DNA from: Cellulomonas denverensis
GTDB lineage: Bacteria > Actinomycetota > Actinomycetes > Actinomycetales > Cellulomonadaceae
Assembly: GCF_012396125.1 (NCBI RefSeq)
Contig: NZ_JAAXOX010000003.1
Coordinates: 124,001-188,000 of the forward strand
DNA: 64,000 nt
Reading direction: 5' to 3'
How positions within the stretch are numbered: position 1 is the stretch's first letter; every line of letters starts with the position of its first letter. A model generated the notes under the pieces. That model did no database searches, had not been told where the DNA came from, and saw nothing but the letters and a program-made list of their open reading frames with translations. This document shows positions 1 through 8,384 of the stretch, in pieces. A program made the position numbers and the translations under genes.

Positions 1-2607
1 ATCGGACCACGGCACCGCGAGGTTGACCGTCCCGACCACCGACAGCACCGAGGCGACCCCGGCCCAGCCGTAGACCAGGCCGAGCAGCGTGCCGACCACC
101 GCACCGACCCCGGCGATCAAGGCACCCTCGATCGCGAGCGAGGCCCGCAGCTGGCGCCGGGTCAGCCCCAGGGCCCGCAGGGTGGCGGACTCCCGCCGGC
201 GCTCGATCACCGACAGCGACAGCGTGTTCGTCACGCCGACCAGGGCGATCACCACCGCCACCGCCAGTAGGCCGATCACCACCGCGAGCACGGTGTCGAT
301 CGCACGCTGGTACGTCGCCCGCTCCACCGCCGCACCGGTGACCGGCAGGGCGCTGTCGGGGTACAGGCTCTGGATGTCCTGCACGGCGTCGCCGGAGTTG
401 TAGACGTCGTCCAGTCCGATCCAGGCCACCGCGGGCTCGGTGCTGAAGCCGAGCTCTCCGGCGGTCGAGGGCGTGATCAGCATGGTCCAGTCGTCCAGCG
501 GCAGGACCTTGGCGGTGCGCTGCACGCTGGTGCCGCCGGAGCCGAGGGTGACCGTGTCGCCGTCCTCGACCATGTTCTGGGCCAGCGCCTGCGGGATCAC
601 GACCGTGTCGTCGGCGATCGCCGCGGCGAGGTCCGGGTCGCGGACCAGGTCGGCGGCCTGCTCGGTGGACAGGGCCAGCGTCTGGTACATCAGCTCGTCG
701 GTGCTGCCGGACGGGGTGAGGGTCAGATCCTGCGAGGGCAGCCCGGCGACGGTGCGCACGCCGTCGACCGCCGCGATCCGGTCCACCGCGCCGGCGGGCA
801 GGGCGGTGTACTCGGTCTCGCCCTGCTCCGTGAAGGACACCGCGCCACCGACCGTCAGGTCCACCGGGTACCGGTTGTCCAGCTCGTGATCCAGGGTGGT
901 CCGGGCGGTGACCGCTCCGGTGCTCATCATCGCCACCAGGGTGACGCCGATCAGCAGGGCGGTGCTGGTCGCCGCGGTCCGGGCCGGGTTGCGGCCGGTG
1001 TTGGCGGCGGCGAGCCGGGCGGGCATCCCCAGGCGCCCGACCAGGTTGCCCACTCCGGCGACCACCTTCGGCATCCAGAACGTGGCGCTGACCAGCAGTC
1101 CGATGAAGGACACCGCACCGCCCAGGATCGACAGCCCCAGGCCGGCCAGCTGTTGGGTGATCACCACGATCGCCACGCCACCGCCCAGCATCGCCACGCC
1201 GCCGATGATCAGCAGCAAGGCCAGTACCAGGCGGACCCGCCCGGCCCGGCTGCGCACCGCCGGGGCGTCCACCGGGCGCAGGGCCGCGATCGGCGCCACC
1301 CGGGTCGCCACCCGGGCCGGGGTGAGCGCGGCCAGCACGGTGACCAGTACCCCGACCACCAGCGGCACCAGCAGGCTGAGTGCGGTCAGGTGCACCGAGG
1401 AGGGCACCGGGAACGGCAGGTCGGTCCGGCCGAGCACCCAGAGCGTGATCTGGACCAGGCCGGTGCCGACCAGCAGGCCGGCCACCGACGACACCAGCCC
1501 GAGGATTGCCGCCTCCAGCAGCACCGAGCGCCGGATCTGGCTCCGGACCGCGCCGACGCAGCGCAGCAGGGCGAGGGTGCGGGTGCGCTGGGCGACCAGC
1601 ACCTGGAAGGTGTTCGCGATCACCAGTCCGGCGACCACCAGGGCGATCGCGGCGAAGGACAGCACCACCGCCATGATCGGGCCCACCCCGCCGTCACTGC
1701 CCAGGCTGAGCTCGGCGGCCTCCTCGCGGGTGTACACCCCGGAGTTCGGCGAGGTGCCCGCGGCCAGATCGCCCTCCTCCAGGATGCGGAGCACGTCCTC
1801 GCGGACCTGGGCCTGGTCGGCGTCGTCCCGCAGCGCGAGGGTCAGCCAGGTGGTCGAGGACTCGGCCAGTACCGGCGCACCGTCCTCGGCGTACTCGGTG
1901 GAGCTGCCCCAGACCAGGGTGTCGTGCAGGGTCGCCTCGGCGGCGCCACCCACCGAGGCCCAGGCGGAGTTCGGGTCGTCGGTCAGGGCGACCACGGTGG
2001 CCTCGGCCTCCCGGGGCACGCTCAGCACCTCCGGGACGGAGCTCGCGTCGTCATCCTCGGTCGCGCCGTCGCCGGCGCCGGCGGTGGCCTCGGTCCCCGC
2101 GGCGGGGTCCGTTCCCTCGGTCGCGTCCGCGGCGGCGGTGCTCCACCCCCAGTAGTGCACGGTGACCGTGTCGCCCACGCCGACCCCGAGCCGGTCCGCG
2201 GTCTCCTCGGGCAGCGAGATCTGGCCGTCCGTGGTCGGCAGCGCGCCGTCGGTGACCACCTGGGACTGCAGCTGGGTCGAGCTCGGCACCGGGATGACCA
2301 CCTGGCTGACGCCGGTGTCGCCCTTGCGGAGCTCGATGCCGTACGCCTGGACCATCGGGTCGACCGCCGCGACGCCGGGCACCGCGCGCAGGTCGTGCAG
2401 TTGGTCGTCGGTCAGCGGGACACCGGCCTTCGCGACCAGGTCCGCCTGCCCGAAGGACGCGGTGATCGAGTCGGTGCTGATCGCCCGGATCGCGTCGCCG
2501 GCCAGCAGGGTGGCGGCCACGAACGCGGTGCCGATCAGCACCGCGATACCGGCCGCGGTCAGGCGGCCGATGCTGCGGCGCATCTGCGCCAGGGTGAGCC
2601 GGAACAT
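1..2607 (-). CDS. ABC transporter permease, FtsX/MacB type (C-terminus beyond window edge)
   Basis: Membrane half of an ABC exporter or mechanotransmission complex, partnered with the ATPase encoded just upstream. The frame runs open for 869 codons from the ATG at 2607 to base 1, so the last part is missing. A membrane segment at about residues 16-36 is followed by a large extracellular region. Grouped membrane segments lie at about 315-440 and 455-510, a second extracellular region follows, and further segments lie near 770-800 and 820-845. This double-FtsX layout is usual for actinobacterial permeases of roughly 850 residues, so little is missing. The ATG overlaps the ATPase stop (TGATG), implying translational coupling. 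The substrate cannot be read from sequence; lipid, lipoprotein or peptide export, or control of a wall hydrolase, are the family possibilities. Confidence 0.9.
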   Translation of the reverse strand, partial: MFRLTLAQMRRSIGRLTAAGIAVLIGTAFVAATLLAGDAIRAISTDSITASFGQADLVAKAGVPLTDDQLHDLRAVPGVAAVDPMVQAYGIELRKGDTGVSQVVIPVPSSTQLQSQVVTDGALPTTDGQISLPEETADRLGVGVGDTVTVHYWGWSTAAADATEGTDPAAGTEATAGAGDGATEDDDASSVPEVLSVPREAEATVVALTDDPNSAWASVGGAAEATLHDTLVWGSSTEYAEDGAPVLAESSTTWLTLALRDDADQAQVREDVLRILEEGDLAAGTSPNSGVYTREEAAELSLGSDGGVGPIMAVVLSFAAIALVVAGLVIANTFQVLVAQRTRTLALLRCVGAVRSQIRRSVLLEAAILGLVSSVAGLLVGTGLVQITLWVLGRTDLPFPVPSSVHLTALSLLVPLVVGVLVTVLAALTPARVATRVAPIAALRPVDAPAVRSRAGRVRLVLALLLIIGGVAMLGGGVAIVVITQQLAGLGLSILGGAVSFIGLLVSATFWMPKVVAGVGNLVGRLGMPARLAAANTGRNPARTAATSTALLIGVTLVAMMSTGAVTARTTLDHELDNRYPVDLTVGGAVSFTEQGETEYTALPAGAVDRIAAVDGVRTVAGLPSQDLTLTPSGSTDELMYQTLALSTEQAADLVRDPDLAAAIADDTVVIPQALAQNMVEDGDTVTLGSGGTSVQRTAKVLPLDDWTMLITPSTAGELGFSTEPAVAWIGLDDVYNSGDAVQDIQSLYPDSALPVTGAAVERATYQRAIDTVLAVVIGLLAVAVVIALVGVTNTLSLSVIERRRESATLRALGLTRRQLRASLAIEGALIAGVGAVVGTLLGLVYGWAGVASVLSVVGTVNLAVPWSD

Positions 2608-3404
2608 CAGGCACCCGCCCCGGGGGTCGTGGTCTCCAGCTGGCGCAGGGCGTCCAGGCCGGTCAGCACCGCCTCGGGGGTCGGGTCCTGGATGTCCCCG
2701 GCGATCCGGCCGTCGGCCAGCAGCACCACCCGGTCGGCGTAGGCCGCGGCGGCCGGGTCGTGGGTGACCATGATGATCGTGCGGCCGAGCTCGCGGACCG
2801 AGCGGCGCAGGAAGGACAGCACCTCGGCGCCGGACCGGGAGTCCAGGTTGCCGGTCGGCTCGTCGGCGAAGATCACCTCGGGCTTGGCGATCAGGGCGCG
2901 GGCGATCGCGACCCGCTGCTGCTGCCCGCCCGACAGCTCGGAGGGCCGGTGGCTGAGCCGCTCACCGAGTCCGAGGGTCTGCACCAGGGTGTCGAACCAC
3001 TGCCGGTCGGCTTTGGCACCGGCCAGTTCCAGCGGCAGCAGGATGTTCTGCTCGGCGGTGAACATCGGCAGCAGGTTGAAGGACTGGAAGACGAAGCCGA
3101 CCCGGTCGCGGCGCAGCCGGGTGAGCGCGTCGTCGTCGAGCGTGGTGACGTCGGTCTCGCCGAGGTAGGCGGCACCCGAGCTCGCGGCGTCCAGCCCGGC
3201 CAGCACGTGCATCAGGGTCGACTTGCCCGACCCCGACGGGCCCATGATCGCCGTGAACTCTCCGGCGGCGAAGTCGACGTCCACCCCGGCCAGCGCGTGC
3301 ACCTGGGCGGCGCCGGTGCCGTAGACCTTGGTGAGCGCACGGGCCCGCACGGCGGGACGCGGGTCGGTCTGCGGGACCGGTGGGGCGATGGCGGTGGTGT
3401 CCAC
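2607..3404 (-). CDS. ABC transporter ATP-binding protein, MacB/LolD family
   Basis: Cytoplasmic ATPase that would energise the adjacent FtsX-like permease. In 265 residues it shows Walker A GPSGSGKST at 55-63, a Q-loop glutamine near 107, signature LSGGQ at 157-161, Walker B ending in D-E at about 181-182, the GNLDS motif that follows it in MacB/LolD-type ATPases, and the H-loop histidine near 215. The first 20 residues are a proline-rich tail ahead of the domain. The start is a GTG at 3404 with AGGAG about 10 bases upstream. A 144-base gap separates it from the response regulator gene 3549-4262 on the same strand. That order (kinase, regulator, exporter) suggests the two-component system controls the exporter, as in peptide-sensing modules, but this is inference. 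Confidence 0.93.
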   Translation of the reverse strand: MDTTAIAPPVPQTDPRPAVRARALTKVYGTGAAQVHALAGVDVDFAAGEFTAIMGPSGSGKSTLMHVLAGLDAASSGAAYLGETDVTTLDDDALTRLRRDRVGFVFQSFNLLPMFTAEQNILLPLELAGAKADRQWFDTLVQTLGLGERLSHRPSELSGGQQQRVAIARALIAKPEVIFADEPTGNLDSRSGAEVLSFLRRSVRELGRTIIMVTHDPAAAAYADRVVLLADGRIAGDIQDPTPEAVLTGLDALRQLETTTPGAGA

Positions 3405-3548
3405 GGAAGTGCTCCTGGTGACGAAGGTCGAACTGTCGTCACCGACGCTACGGAGCGGCCGGCCCCGCGGTCGTCAGCCCCCGGTCCGGAACCGATGTCA
3501 TCCCGGGGTCTGACCCGGCCCTCGTCGCGGCCCGACCGGGGTGGGGGA

Positions 3549-4262
3549 TCAGCTGCCGGGGACGATCAGGCCGGTCTCGTAGGCGACCACCACCGCCTGG
3601 ACCCGGTCCCGGGCACCGAGCTTGGCCAGCACCCGGCCGACGTGGGTCTTCACGGTGGCCTCGGCGACGTACAGCTCGGCGCCGATCTCGGTGTTGGACC
3701 GGCCCCGGGCCATCAGCACCAGGACCTCGCGCTCGCGGTCGGTCAGCGTCGCCAGGGCCTCGTGGGCGGCGCCCGCCTCGGGCTGCTCGGGCGGCAGGGC
3801 GGTCACCAGGTGCTCCAGCAGCCGGCGGGTGGAGCTGGGCGCGATCACCGCGTCCCCGGAGTGCACGGTGCGGATCGCCTGCAGCATGTCCTCCGGCGGG
3901 GCGTCCTTCAGCAGGAACCCGCTGGCCCCGGCCCGGATCGCGCTCATCACGTACTCGTCCAGGTCGAAGGTGGTCAGCACGATGATCTTGGGCGCGGGCT
4001 GCTCGGGGGTGGCGGACTCGATGATCCGGGCGGTGGCGCTCAGCCCGTCCAACTGCGGCATCCGGACATCCATCAGGACCACGTCCACCGGGCCGATGCT
4101 GCGCGACTGGGGGGTGCCGGGCACCAGGGCGCGCACCGCCTGGTCGCCGTCGCCGGCCTCCAGCACCACCTCCAGGTCGGGCTGGGAGTCGATCACCAGC
4201 CGGAACCCGGCGCGCACCAGCTGCTGGTCGTCCACCAGACCGACCCGGATCGTCTCGCTCAT
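3549..4262 (-). CDS. NarL/LuxR-family response regulator
   Basis: DNA-binding response regulator of 237 residues. The receiver domain has the acidic pair D11-D12, phospho-acceptor D65 in the VLMDVRMP motif, a T-T pair near 97-98 and conserved K119. A LuxR-type helix-turn-helix occupies about 170-225, with the LTDREREVL and TVKTHV signatures. It lies 10 bases downstream of its cognate kinase gene and upstream of the ABC exporter genes. A TAGGCT box overlaps the stop codon of the kinase gene and lies 7 bases before this ATG, so the regulator may also have its own leaderless promoter. The loop between receiver strands 3 and 4 is slightly longer than usual. Target genes are unknown; the exporter is the obvious candidate. 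Confidence 0.93.
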   Translation of the reverse strand: MSETIRVGLVDDQQLVRAGFRLVIDSQPDLEVVLEAGDGDQAVRALVPGTPQSRSIGPVDVVLMDVRMPQLDGLSATARIIESATPEQPAPKIIVLTTFDLDEYVMSAIRAGASGFLLKDAPPEDMLQAIRTVHSGDAVIAPSSTRRLLEHLVTALPPEQPEAGAAHEALATLTDREREVLVLMARGRSNTEIGAELYVAEATVKTHVGRVLAKLGARDRVQAVVVAYETGLIVPGS

Positions 4263-4269
4263 GTCGCCC

Positions 4270-4275
4270 AGCCTA
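4270..4275 (-). promoter_or_regulatory. Candidate -10 element (TAGGCT) for the NarL-type regulator
   Basis: TAGGCT on the minus strand ends 7 bases before the ATG at 4262, the geometry of a leaderless actinobacterial promoter. It overlaps the TAG stop codon of the upstream kinase gene. No convincing -35 is visible. Confidence 0.4.
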
Positions 4276-5553
4276 GGCGGCGGGCTCGCTGGTCACCGCG
4301 CCGCCGGTGCCGCCGGGCAGCGGAAGTTCCGCGCGGACCCGGAAACCGCCACCCGGACGCGGCCCGGTGCTGACCGTGCCGCCGAACATCGCCGCCCGCT
4401 CCCGCATCCCGAGCAGCCCGTGGCCCAGGCCGTCGGAGTCGGCGGCCGCACCCCGCCCGTCGTCGGCGATCTCCACCACCAGCGACCGCGGCCCCCACTG
4501 CACCAGCACGGTGACGGTGGGGGAGGGGCCGGCGTGCTTGAGCACGTTGGTCAACGCCTCCTGGCAGATCCGGTACACCGTCAGGCCCATCCCGGGCGGC
4601 AGCCGCCGGGCGGTGCCCATCCGGACCATCGAGGCCCGGACGCCGCTGGCGCGCACCTGCTCGACCAGGTGTTCCAGGTCGTGTTCGGCCGGCTGCGGGG
4701 TGGACGGCGCCAGGGTCGGGGTCTCCGCGGACGCGCCGACCACCGGGACGGCGCCGGTGCGGGGCTCCGGGGGCTCGCGCAGCACCCCGAGCAGCCGGCG
4801 CATGTCGGCCAGGGCGGCCCGGCCGGTCTCGGCGATGGTGGTCAGCGACCGTACGGCGGCGTCCGGGTCCGCGGCGGCGGCGTAGCGGCCCCCGTCGGCC
4901 TGGGCGACCACCACGGACAGCGAGTGGGCGACGATGTCGTGCATCTCCCGGGCGATCCGGGTGCGCTCGGCGGCCGCGGCGATGGTGGCCTGCTGGTCGC
5001 GTTCGATCTCCAGCCGCTCGGCCCGGTCGCGCAGGGTGGCGATCAACTCCCGCCGGGACCGCCGGGTCAGGGCGAACGCCCAGGTGGCGACGCACAGCGC
5101 ACCACTGAAGCCGGCCATCAGCACCACGACGCCGGCCGCCTGTTCCAGGCTGCCCCAGCCGGCACCCAGCACGCTGACGCCATTGCCCAGGCCGAACAGC
5201 ACGCAGCCGACCACGCTGGAGATGATCGCGGTGCGGTGCGCCCACACCGGCCCGAAGACGGTGACCGAGTACAGCGCGATCAGCACCGCGGGGGTTCCGG
5301 GGAAGAACACCGGTCCGTTCAGCGGCAGGCAGAGCAGGCCGGCGGTGAACACCAGCACCACCGAGATCACCGGGGCGCGGCGCCGCCAGCCCAGTGGCAG
5401 CCACAGCCCGGCGGCCAGCGCGGCGTCGGCCCAGCTCCCCCGGAACGCCCCGCCCAGCGCGATCACCATGGGCGCGGTCACGCCCACCAGCACCAGGTCG
5501 ATGGCGAATCCGTGGCGCTCCTGCCACTGCGTCACGCGCTCCCACCAGCTCAC
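4273..5553 (-). CDS. NarL-system sensor histidine kinase (HisKA_3 / DesK-like)
   Basis: Membrane histidine kinase of 426 residues paired with the response regulator downstream. The N-terminal half holds about five or six membrane segments (roughly residues 17-160) and no large extracellular sensor domain, so it is probably an intramembrane sensor. A short coiled coil near 165-195 leads to the HisKA_3 dimerisation helix, with phospho-acceptor H205 in the E-M-H-D motif. The HATPase_c domain shows an N box (NVLKHAG), a DDGRG G1 box and a GLLGMRERA G2 box. The start is a GTG at 5553 with a TAGGCT box 7 bases upstream. Stimulus unknown; the neighbouring exporter suggests an envelope or antibiotic stress signal. 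Confidence 0.92.
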   Translation of the reverse strand: MSWWERVTQWQERHGFAIDLVLVGVTAPMVIALGGAFRGSWADAALAAGLWLPLGWRRRAPVISVVLVFTAGLLCLPLNGPVFFPGTPAVLIALYSVTVFGPVWAHRTAIISSVVGCVLFGLGNGVSVLGAGWGSLEQAAGVVVLMAGFSGALCVATWAFALTRRSRRELIATLRDRAERLEIERDQQATIAAAAERTRIAREMHDIVAHSLSVVVAQADGGRYAAAADPDAAVRSLTTIAETGRAALADMRRLLGVLREPPEPRTGAVPVVGASAETPTLAPSTPQPAEHDLEHLVEQVRASGVRASMVRMGTARRLPPGMGLTVYRICQEALTNVLKHAGPSPTVTVLVQWGPRSLVVEIADDGRGAAADSDGLGHGLLGMRERAAMFGGTVSTGPRPGGGFRVRAELPLPGGTGGAVTSEPAA

Positions 5554-5560
5554 GCCGACC

Positions 5561-5566
5561 AGCCTA
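5561..5566 (-). promoter_or_regulatory. Candidate leaderless -10 element (TAGGCT) for the NarL-type kinase
   Basis: TAGGCT on the minus strand, 7 bases before the GTG at 5553, and no Shine-Dalgarno sequence between. This would place the transcript start at or within a base or two of the start codon. Confidence 0.5.
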
Positions 5567-5704
5567 GGCAGCGGCCGCCGACCGGCGCGTGCACCCGTGG
5601 TCGGACCCCTGCTGCGACCGCCGTCGGACCGCGATCGGAGCCGTTCACCGGGATTCGACCGAATCCATGCCCGATCCCGCCGTGTCCTCGACCCTTCCGT
5701 GACC

Positions 5705-5710
5705 TAACAT
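5705..5710 (+). promoter_or_regulatory. Candidate leaderless -10 element (TAACAT) for the OmpR-type regulator
   Basis: TAACAT lies 6 bases before the ATG at 5717. No Shine-Dalgarno sequence fits between them, and no clear -35 is visible. It shares a 163-base divergent intergenic region with the NarL-type kinase promoter. Confidence 0.5.
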
Positions 5711-5716
5711 GGCGGA

Positions 5717-6409
5717 ATGACCCAGGTGCTGCTGGCTGAGGACGATCCCGCGATTGCCGAGCCTTTGGCGCGTGCGCTGACCCGCGAGGGCTACGACGTG
5801 CGCGTCCAGGGCACCGGACAGGGTGCCATCGACCGGGCGTCCGAGGCCGATCTGGTCGTGCTGGACCTCGGCCTGCCCGACATGGACGGCCTGGACGTGG
5901 CCCGCGCGATCCGGAACCAGGGGCTGACCACCCCGGTGCTGGTGCTCACCGCCCGGGCGGACGAGGTCGACCTGGTGGTCGGCCTGGACGCGGGCGCCGA
6001 CGACTACGTGACCAAGCCGTTCCGGCTGGCCGAGCTGCTGGCCCGGGTCCGGGCGCTGCTGCGGCGCACCGGGCAGGACCCGGCCGAGGAGGAGGAACTC
6101 CGCGGCCAGGACGTCCGGGTGGATGTCGCCGCGCACCGGGCCTTCCAGGGCGAGCGCGAGCTGCACCTGACCGCCAAGGAGTTCGACCTGCTCCGGGTGC
6201 TGGTCGGCTCGGTGGGCACCGTGGTGGCCCGCGAGACCCTGATGCGCGAGGTGTGGGGCTCCGACCCGACCGGGTCGACCAAGACCCTGGACATGCACGT
6301 GTCCTGGCTGCGCCGCAAGCTCGGCGACGACGCCAGCTCGCCGCGCTACATCAGCACCGTGCGCGGGATGGGCTTCCGGTTCGAGACCGGAGAGGGCCAG
6401 CGGGGCTGA
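5717..6409 (+). CDS. OmpR/PhoB-family response regulator
   Basis: DNA-binding response regulator of 230 residues. The receiver has an acidic pair at about 9-10, phospho-acceptor D50 in VVLDLGLPDMDG, T78 and K100 followed by proline, all canonical. A winged-helix domain (about 128-225) carries the LTAKEFDLL and VRGMGFRFE signatures of the OmpR class. It is transcribed divergently from the NarL-type system and is followed after 3 bases by a classical kinase gene, so the two form one transcript. Length and motifs are ordinary for the family. Regulon unknown. Confidence 0.94.
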   Translation: MTQVLLAEDDPAIAEPLARALTREGYDVRVQGTGQGAIDRASEADLVVLDLGLPDMDGLDVARAIRNQGLTTPVLVLTARADEVDLVVGLDAGADDYVTKPFRLAELLARVRALLRRTGQDPAEEEELRGQDVRVDVAAHRAFQGERELHLTAKEFDLLRVLVGSVGTVVARETLMREVWGSDPTGSTKTLDMHVSWLRRKLGDDASSPRYISTVRGMGFRFETGEGQRG

Positions 6410-6412
6410 CCC

Positions 6413-7735
6413 GTGCGTCGCCGCGTCCTCCAGGCCACCATCGCGGCCGTGACCGTGGCGGTGGTGCTGCTCGGCTTCCCGCTGGCGTTCATCGGCGCGC
6501 AGTACATCCGGGAGACCGAGGTCTCGCAGCTGCAGACCCGGGCCAGTGATGTCGCGCGGATGATCGACAGCCGGCTCGCGGAGGGCACCCCGCTGTCCGA
6601 CGCGATGCTGGAGCCCTACGTCGAACGCGACGGCACCGCCGTGTCCATCTACGTGGTCACCGAGGAGGGCGCGCGGTTCCAGGCCGGCCCGGAGGTGCCC
6701 TCACGCCCGGAGACGGTGACCGAGACCTCGGCCAGCGGGGCCCGGGTCACCCTGTACGCCGAGTGGTGGGACCTGTTCCTGCTCAGCGGCCGGGTGGTCG
6801 GGCTGGTGGTGGCGGCCGCCCTGGTGGCCTTCGCCGCCGGGATCGCGATGGCGATCTGGCAGGCGAACCGGCTGGCCGCGCCGCTGGTGTACCTGGCCGC
6901 CTCCGCCGAGCAACTGGGCTCCGGCCAGGTCCGGCCCCAGCTCAAGCCCTCAGGCGTGGAGGAGATCGACCTGGTCGCCGCCGAGCTCGCCCGCTCGGCG
7001 GACCGGATGGCCGGCCGGCTGGCCGCGGAACGGCAGTTCGCCTCCGATGCGTCCCACCAGCTGCGCACCCCGCTGACCGCGCTGTCCATGCGGTTGGAGG
7101 AGATCATGCTCGCCACCGACGACGAGGCGGTGCGTGAGGAGGCCCGGATCTCGCTGGAGCAGGTCGAGCGCCTGGTCACCGTGGTGGACGACCTGCTGAC
7201 CAACTCCCGGCGGGCGCAGGGCGGCACCACCGAGGCGATCCGGCTGCTGGACGTGGTGCACCAGCAGGAGGAGGAGTGGCGGCCCACCTTCGAGGCGGAG
7301 GGCCGGGAGCTGGTGATCGAGGTCGATCCGAGCGCCCAGGTGCTTGCCACCCCCGGTGGGCTGGCGCAGGTACTGGCCACCCTGATCGAGAACTCGCTCC
7401 GGCACGGCGGCGGTACCACCACGGTGCGGTCCCGGGAGGGCGCGTCCCGGGCGGTGGTGCTGGAGGTCGCCGACCAGGGCGAGGGCGTGGACGACGAGCT
7501 GGCGCCGCGGATCTTCGAGCGGGAGGTCACCAGTGGCCGCGGCACCGGGCTGGGCCTGGCCCTGGCCCGGGATCTGGCGGCCGGGGACGGGGCGCGGCTG
7601 GAACTGGCCCAGCGCCGTCCGGCGGTGTTCGCGCTGTTCCTGACCGGGGTGCCGAAGGCGATGGACCCGGATGTGGTGCTGCCCCGCGGGGCCGCCATCT
7701 CGCCCCGGGCCGAACGGCCGCGCCGCCGGCGCTGA
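6413..7735 (+). CDS. OmpR-system sensor histidine kinase (HisKA-HATPase)
   Basis: Membrane sensor kinase of 440 residues, partner of the OmpR-type regulator. Membrane helix at about 5-27, a short ~100-residue extracellular loop, a second helix at about 128-150, then a HAMP-like linker. The HisKA domain has phospho-acceptor H215 in the ASHQLRTPL motif. The HATPase_c domain shows an N box (IENSLRHG), a G1-like DQGEG box and a GTGLGLALA G2 box. The GTG start lies 3 bases after the regulator stop. The final ~25 residues are a basic, disordered tail. The extracellular loop is too short to recognise as a known sensor domain. It converges with the GtrA-family gene, the two stops being 4 bases apart. 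Confidence 0.93.
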   Translation: MRRRVLQATIAAVTVAVVLLGFPLAFIGAQYIRETEVSQLQTRASDVARMIDSRLAEGTPLSDAMLEPYVERDGTAVSIYVVTEEGARFQAGPEVPSRPETVTETSASGARVTLYAEWWDLFLLSGRVVGLVVAAALVAFAAGIAMAIWQANRLAAPLVYLAASAEQLGSGQVRPQLKPSGVEEIDLVAAELARSADRMAGRLAAERQFASDASHQLRTPLTALSMRLEEIMLATDDEAVREEARISLEQVERLVTVVDDLLTNSRRAQGGTTEAIRLLDVVHQQEEEWRPTFEAEGRELVIEVDPSAQVLATPGGLAQVLATLIENSLRHGGGTTTVRSREGASRAVVLEVADQGEGVDDELAPRIFEREVTSGRGTGLGLALARDLAAGDGARLELAQRRPAVFALFLTGVPKAMDPDVVLPRGAAISPRAERPRRRR

Positions 7736-7746
7736 GCCCTCAGCGC
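7729..7746. terminator. Short palindrome spanning two convergent stop codons
   Basis: Arms of 8 bases (GCGCTGAG and CTCAGCGC) separated by two bases enclose the TGA of the kinase gene (7733-7735) and the TCA of the GtrA-family gene (7740-7742). No T-run follows, so any role as a bidirectional terminator is tentative. Confidence 0.4.
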
Positions 7747-8297
7747 TCCCGGCCGGGCTCCGGCTCCTGGGCCTGGTGCCCGAGCTCCGCGAGCTGGGTC
7801 GGCAGCGTGGCGGTGCCGGTGAAGACGAAGGCCTTGTAGCCCAGGTAGCGCACGATCGTGCCCAGGGCGATGCCGATCACGTTGGCGATGTTGTCCGACA
7901 GCGGTCCGGACAGCCCCAGCACGTAGTGCGAGAACGCCAGCGCGCCGACCGTGATCGCGATGCCGACCACGTTGATCGCGCCGAACAGCGCGAACTCCCG
8001 GCCGTGCCGGGTCGAGCGCCGGTCGGCGAAGGTCCAGTACCGGCTGCCCAGCCAGGACACCACGGTCGAGATCAGCACCGCGACCACCCGGGCGGTGATC
8101 GGCTTCTCGCTGAACAGGGCGACCGGCCCGAACCGGAGCAGGTTGTAGGTGCCCATGTCCACCACGAAGGCGACCGACCCCACCGAACCGAACCGGATCA
8201 GCTCGACCGCCCGGGACCGCAGCGAGGTGTTCCACCGGTCCCGGAGCGTCCGCGGCCCGGAGGCGCGGTCGAGCACTGTCGGTGAACCGGAGGTCAT
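7740..8297 (-). CDS. GtrA-family membrane protein
   Basis: Small polytopic protein (185 residues) of the GtrA family, which is thought to help flip polyprenyl-phosphate sugars used by GT-C enzymes. Four hydrophobic segments are visible at about 35-55, 68-86, 104-125 and 138-156. The family motif SRYWTF lies near 85-90, with a second aromatic motif, YKAFVF, near 154-159. The start is set at the ATG at 8297, because TACCGT lies 6 bases upstream; a longer frame from 8366 would begin beyond that promoter. There is no GtrB-like gene next to it, but two DPM-like enzymes lie elsewhere in the window (27709-28665 and 40940-41686). Its pairing with either is inference. Confidence 0.85.
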   Translation of the reverse strand: MTSGSPTVLDRASGPRTLRDRWNTSLRSRAVELIRFGSVGSVAFVVDMGTYNLLRFGPVALFSEKPITARVVAVLISTVVSWLGSRYWTFADRRSTRHGREFALFGAINVVGIAITVGALAFSHYVLGLSGPLSDNIANVIGIALGTIVRYLGYKAFVFTGTATLPTQLAELGHQAQEPEPGRER

Positions 8298-8303
8298 CGG
8301 GCC

Positions 8304-8309
8304 ACGGTA
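8304..8309 (-). promoter_or_regulatory. Candidate leaderless -10 element (TACCGT) for the GtrA-family gene
   Basis: TACCGT on the minus strand, 6 bases before the ATG at 8297. It supports that start over the in-frame ATG at 8366. Confidence 0.45.
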
Positions 8310-8370
8310 GCGCCGGAACCTGAAAACACGCTCAGCGATGGACGGGTGCTCGCCCGTGCGGACCATCGAT

Positions 8371-8376
8371 TAAGGT
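8371..8376 (+). promoter_or_regulatory. Candidate -10 element (TAAGGT) for purK
   Basis: TAAGGT lies 8 bases before the GTG at 8385. The same bases include AAGGTG, which could also act as a Shine-Dalgarno sequence if transcription started further upstream. Confidence 0.4.
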
Positions 8377-8384
8377 GCTGCGAC

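Noticed and set aside
886-2742. Long plus-strand open frame rich in Gly, Arg, His and Gln
   Set aside because: Antisense to the FtsX-type permease and ATPase, which have clear family motifs. Such frames are expected in very GC-rich DNA; the product has low-complexity composition and no domain.
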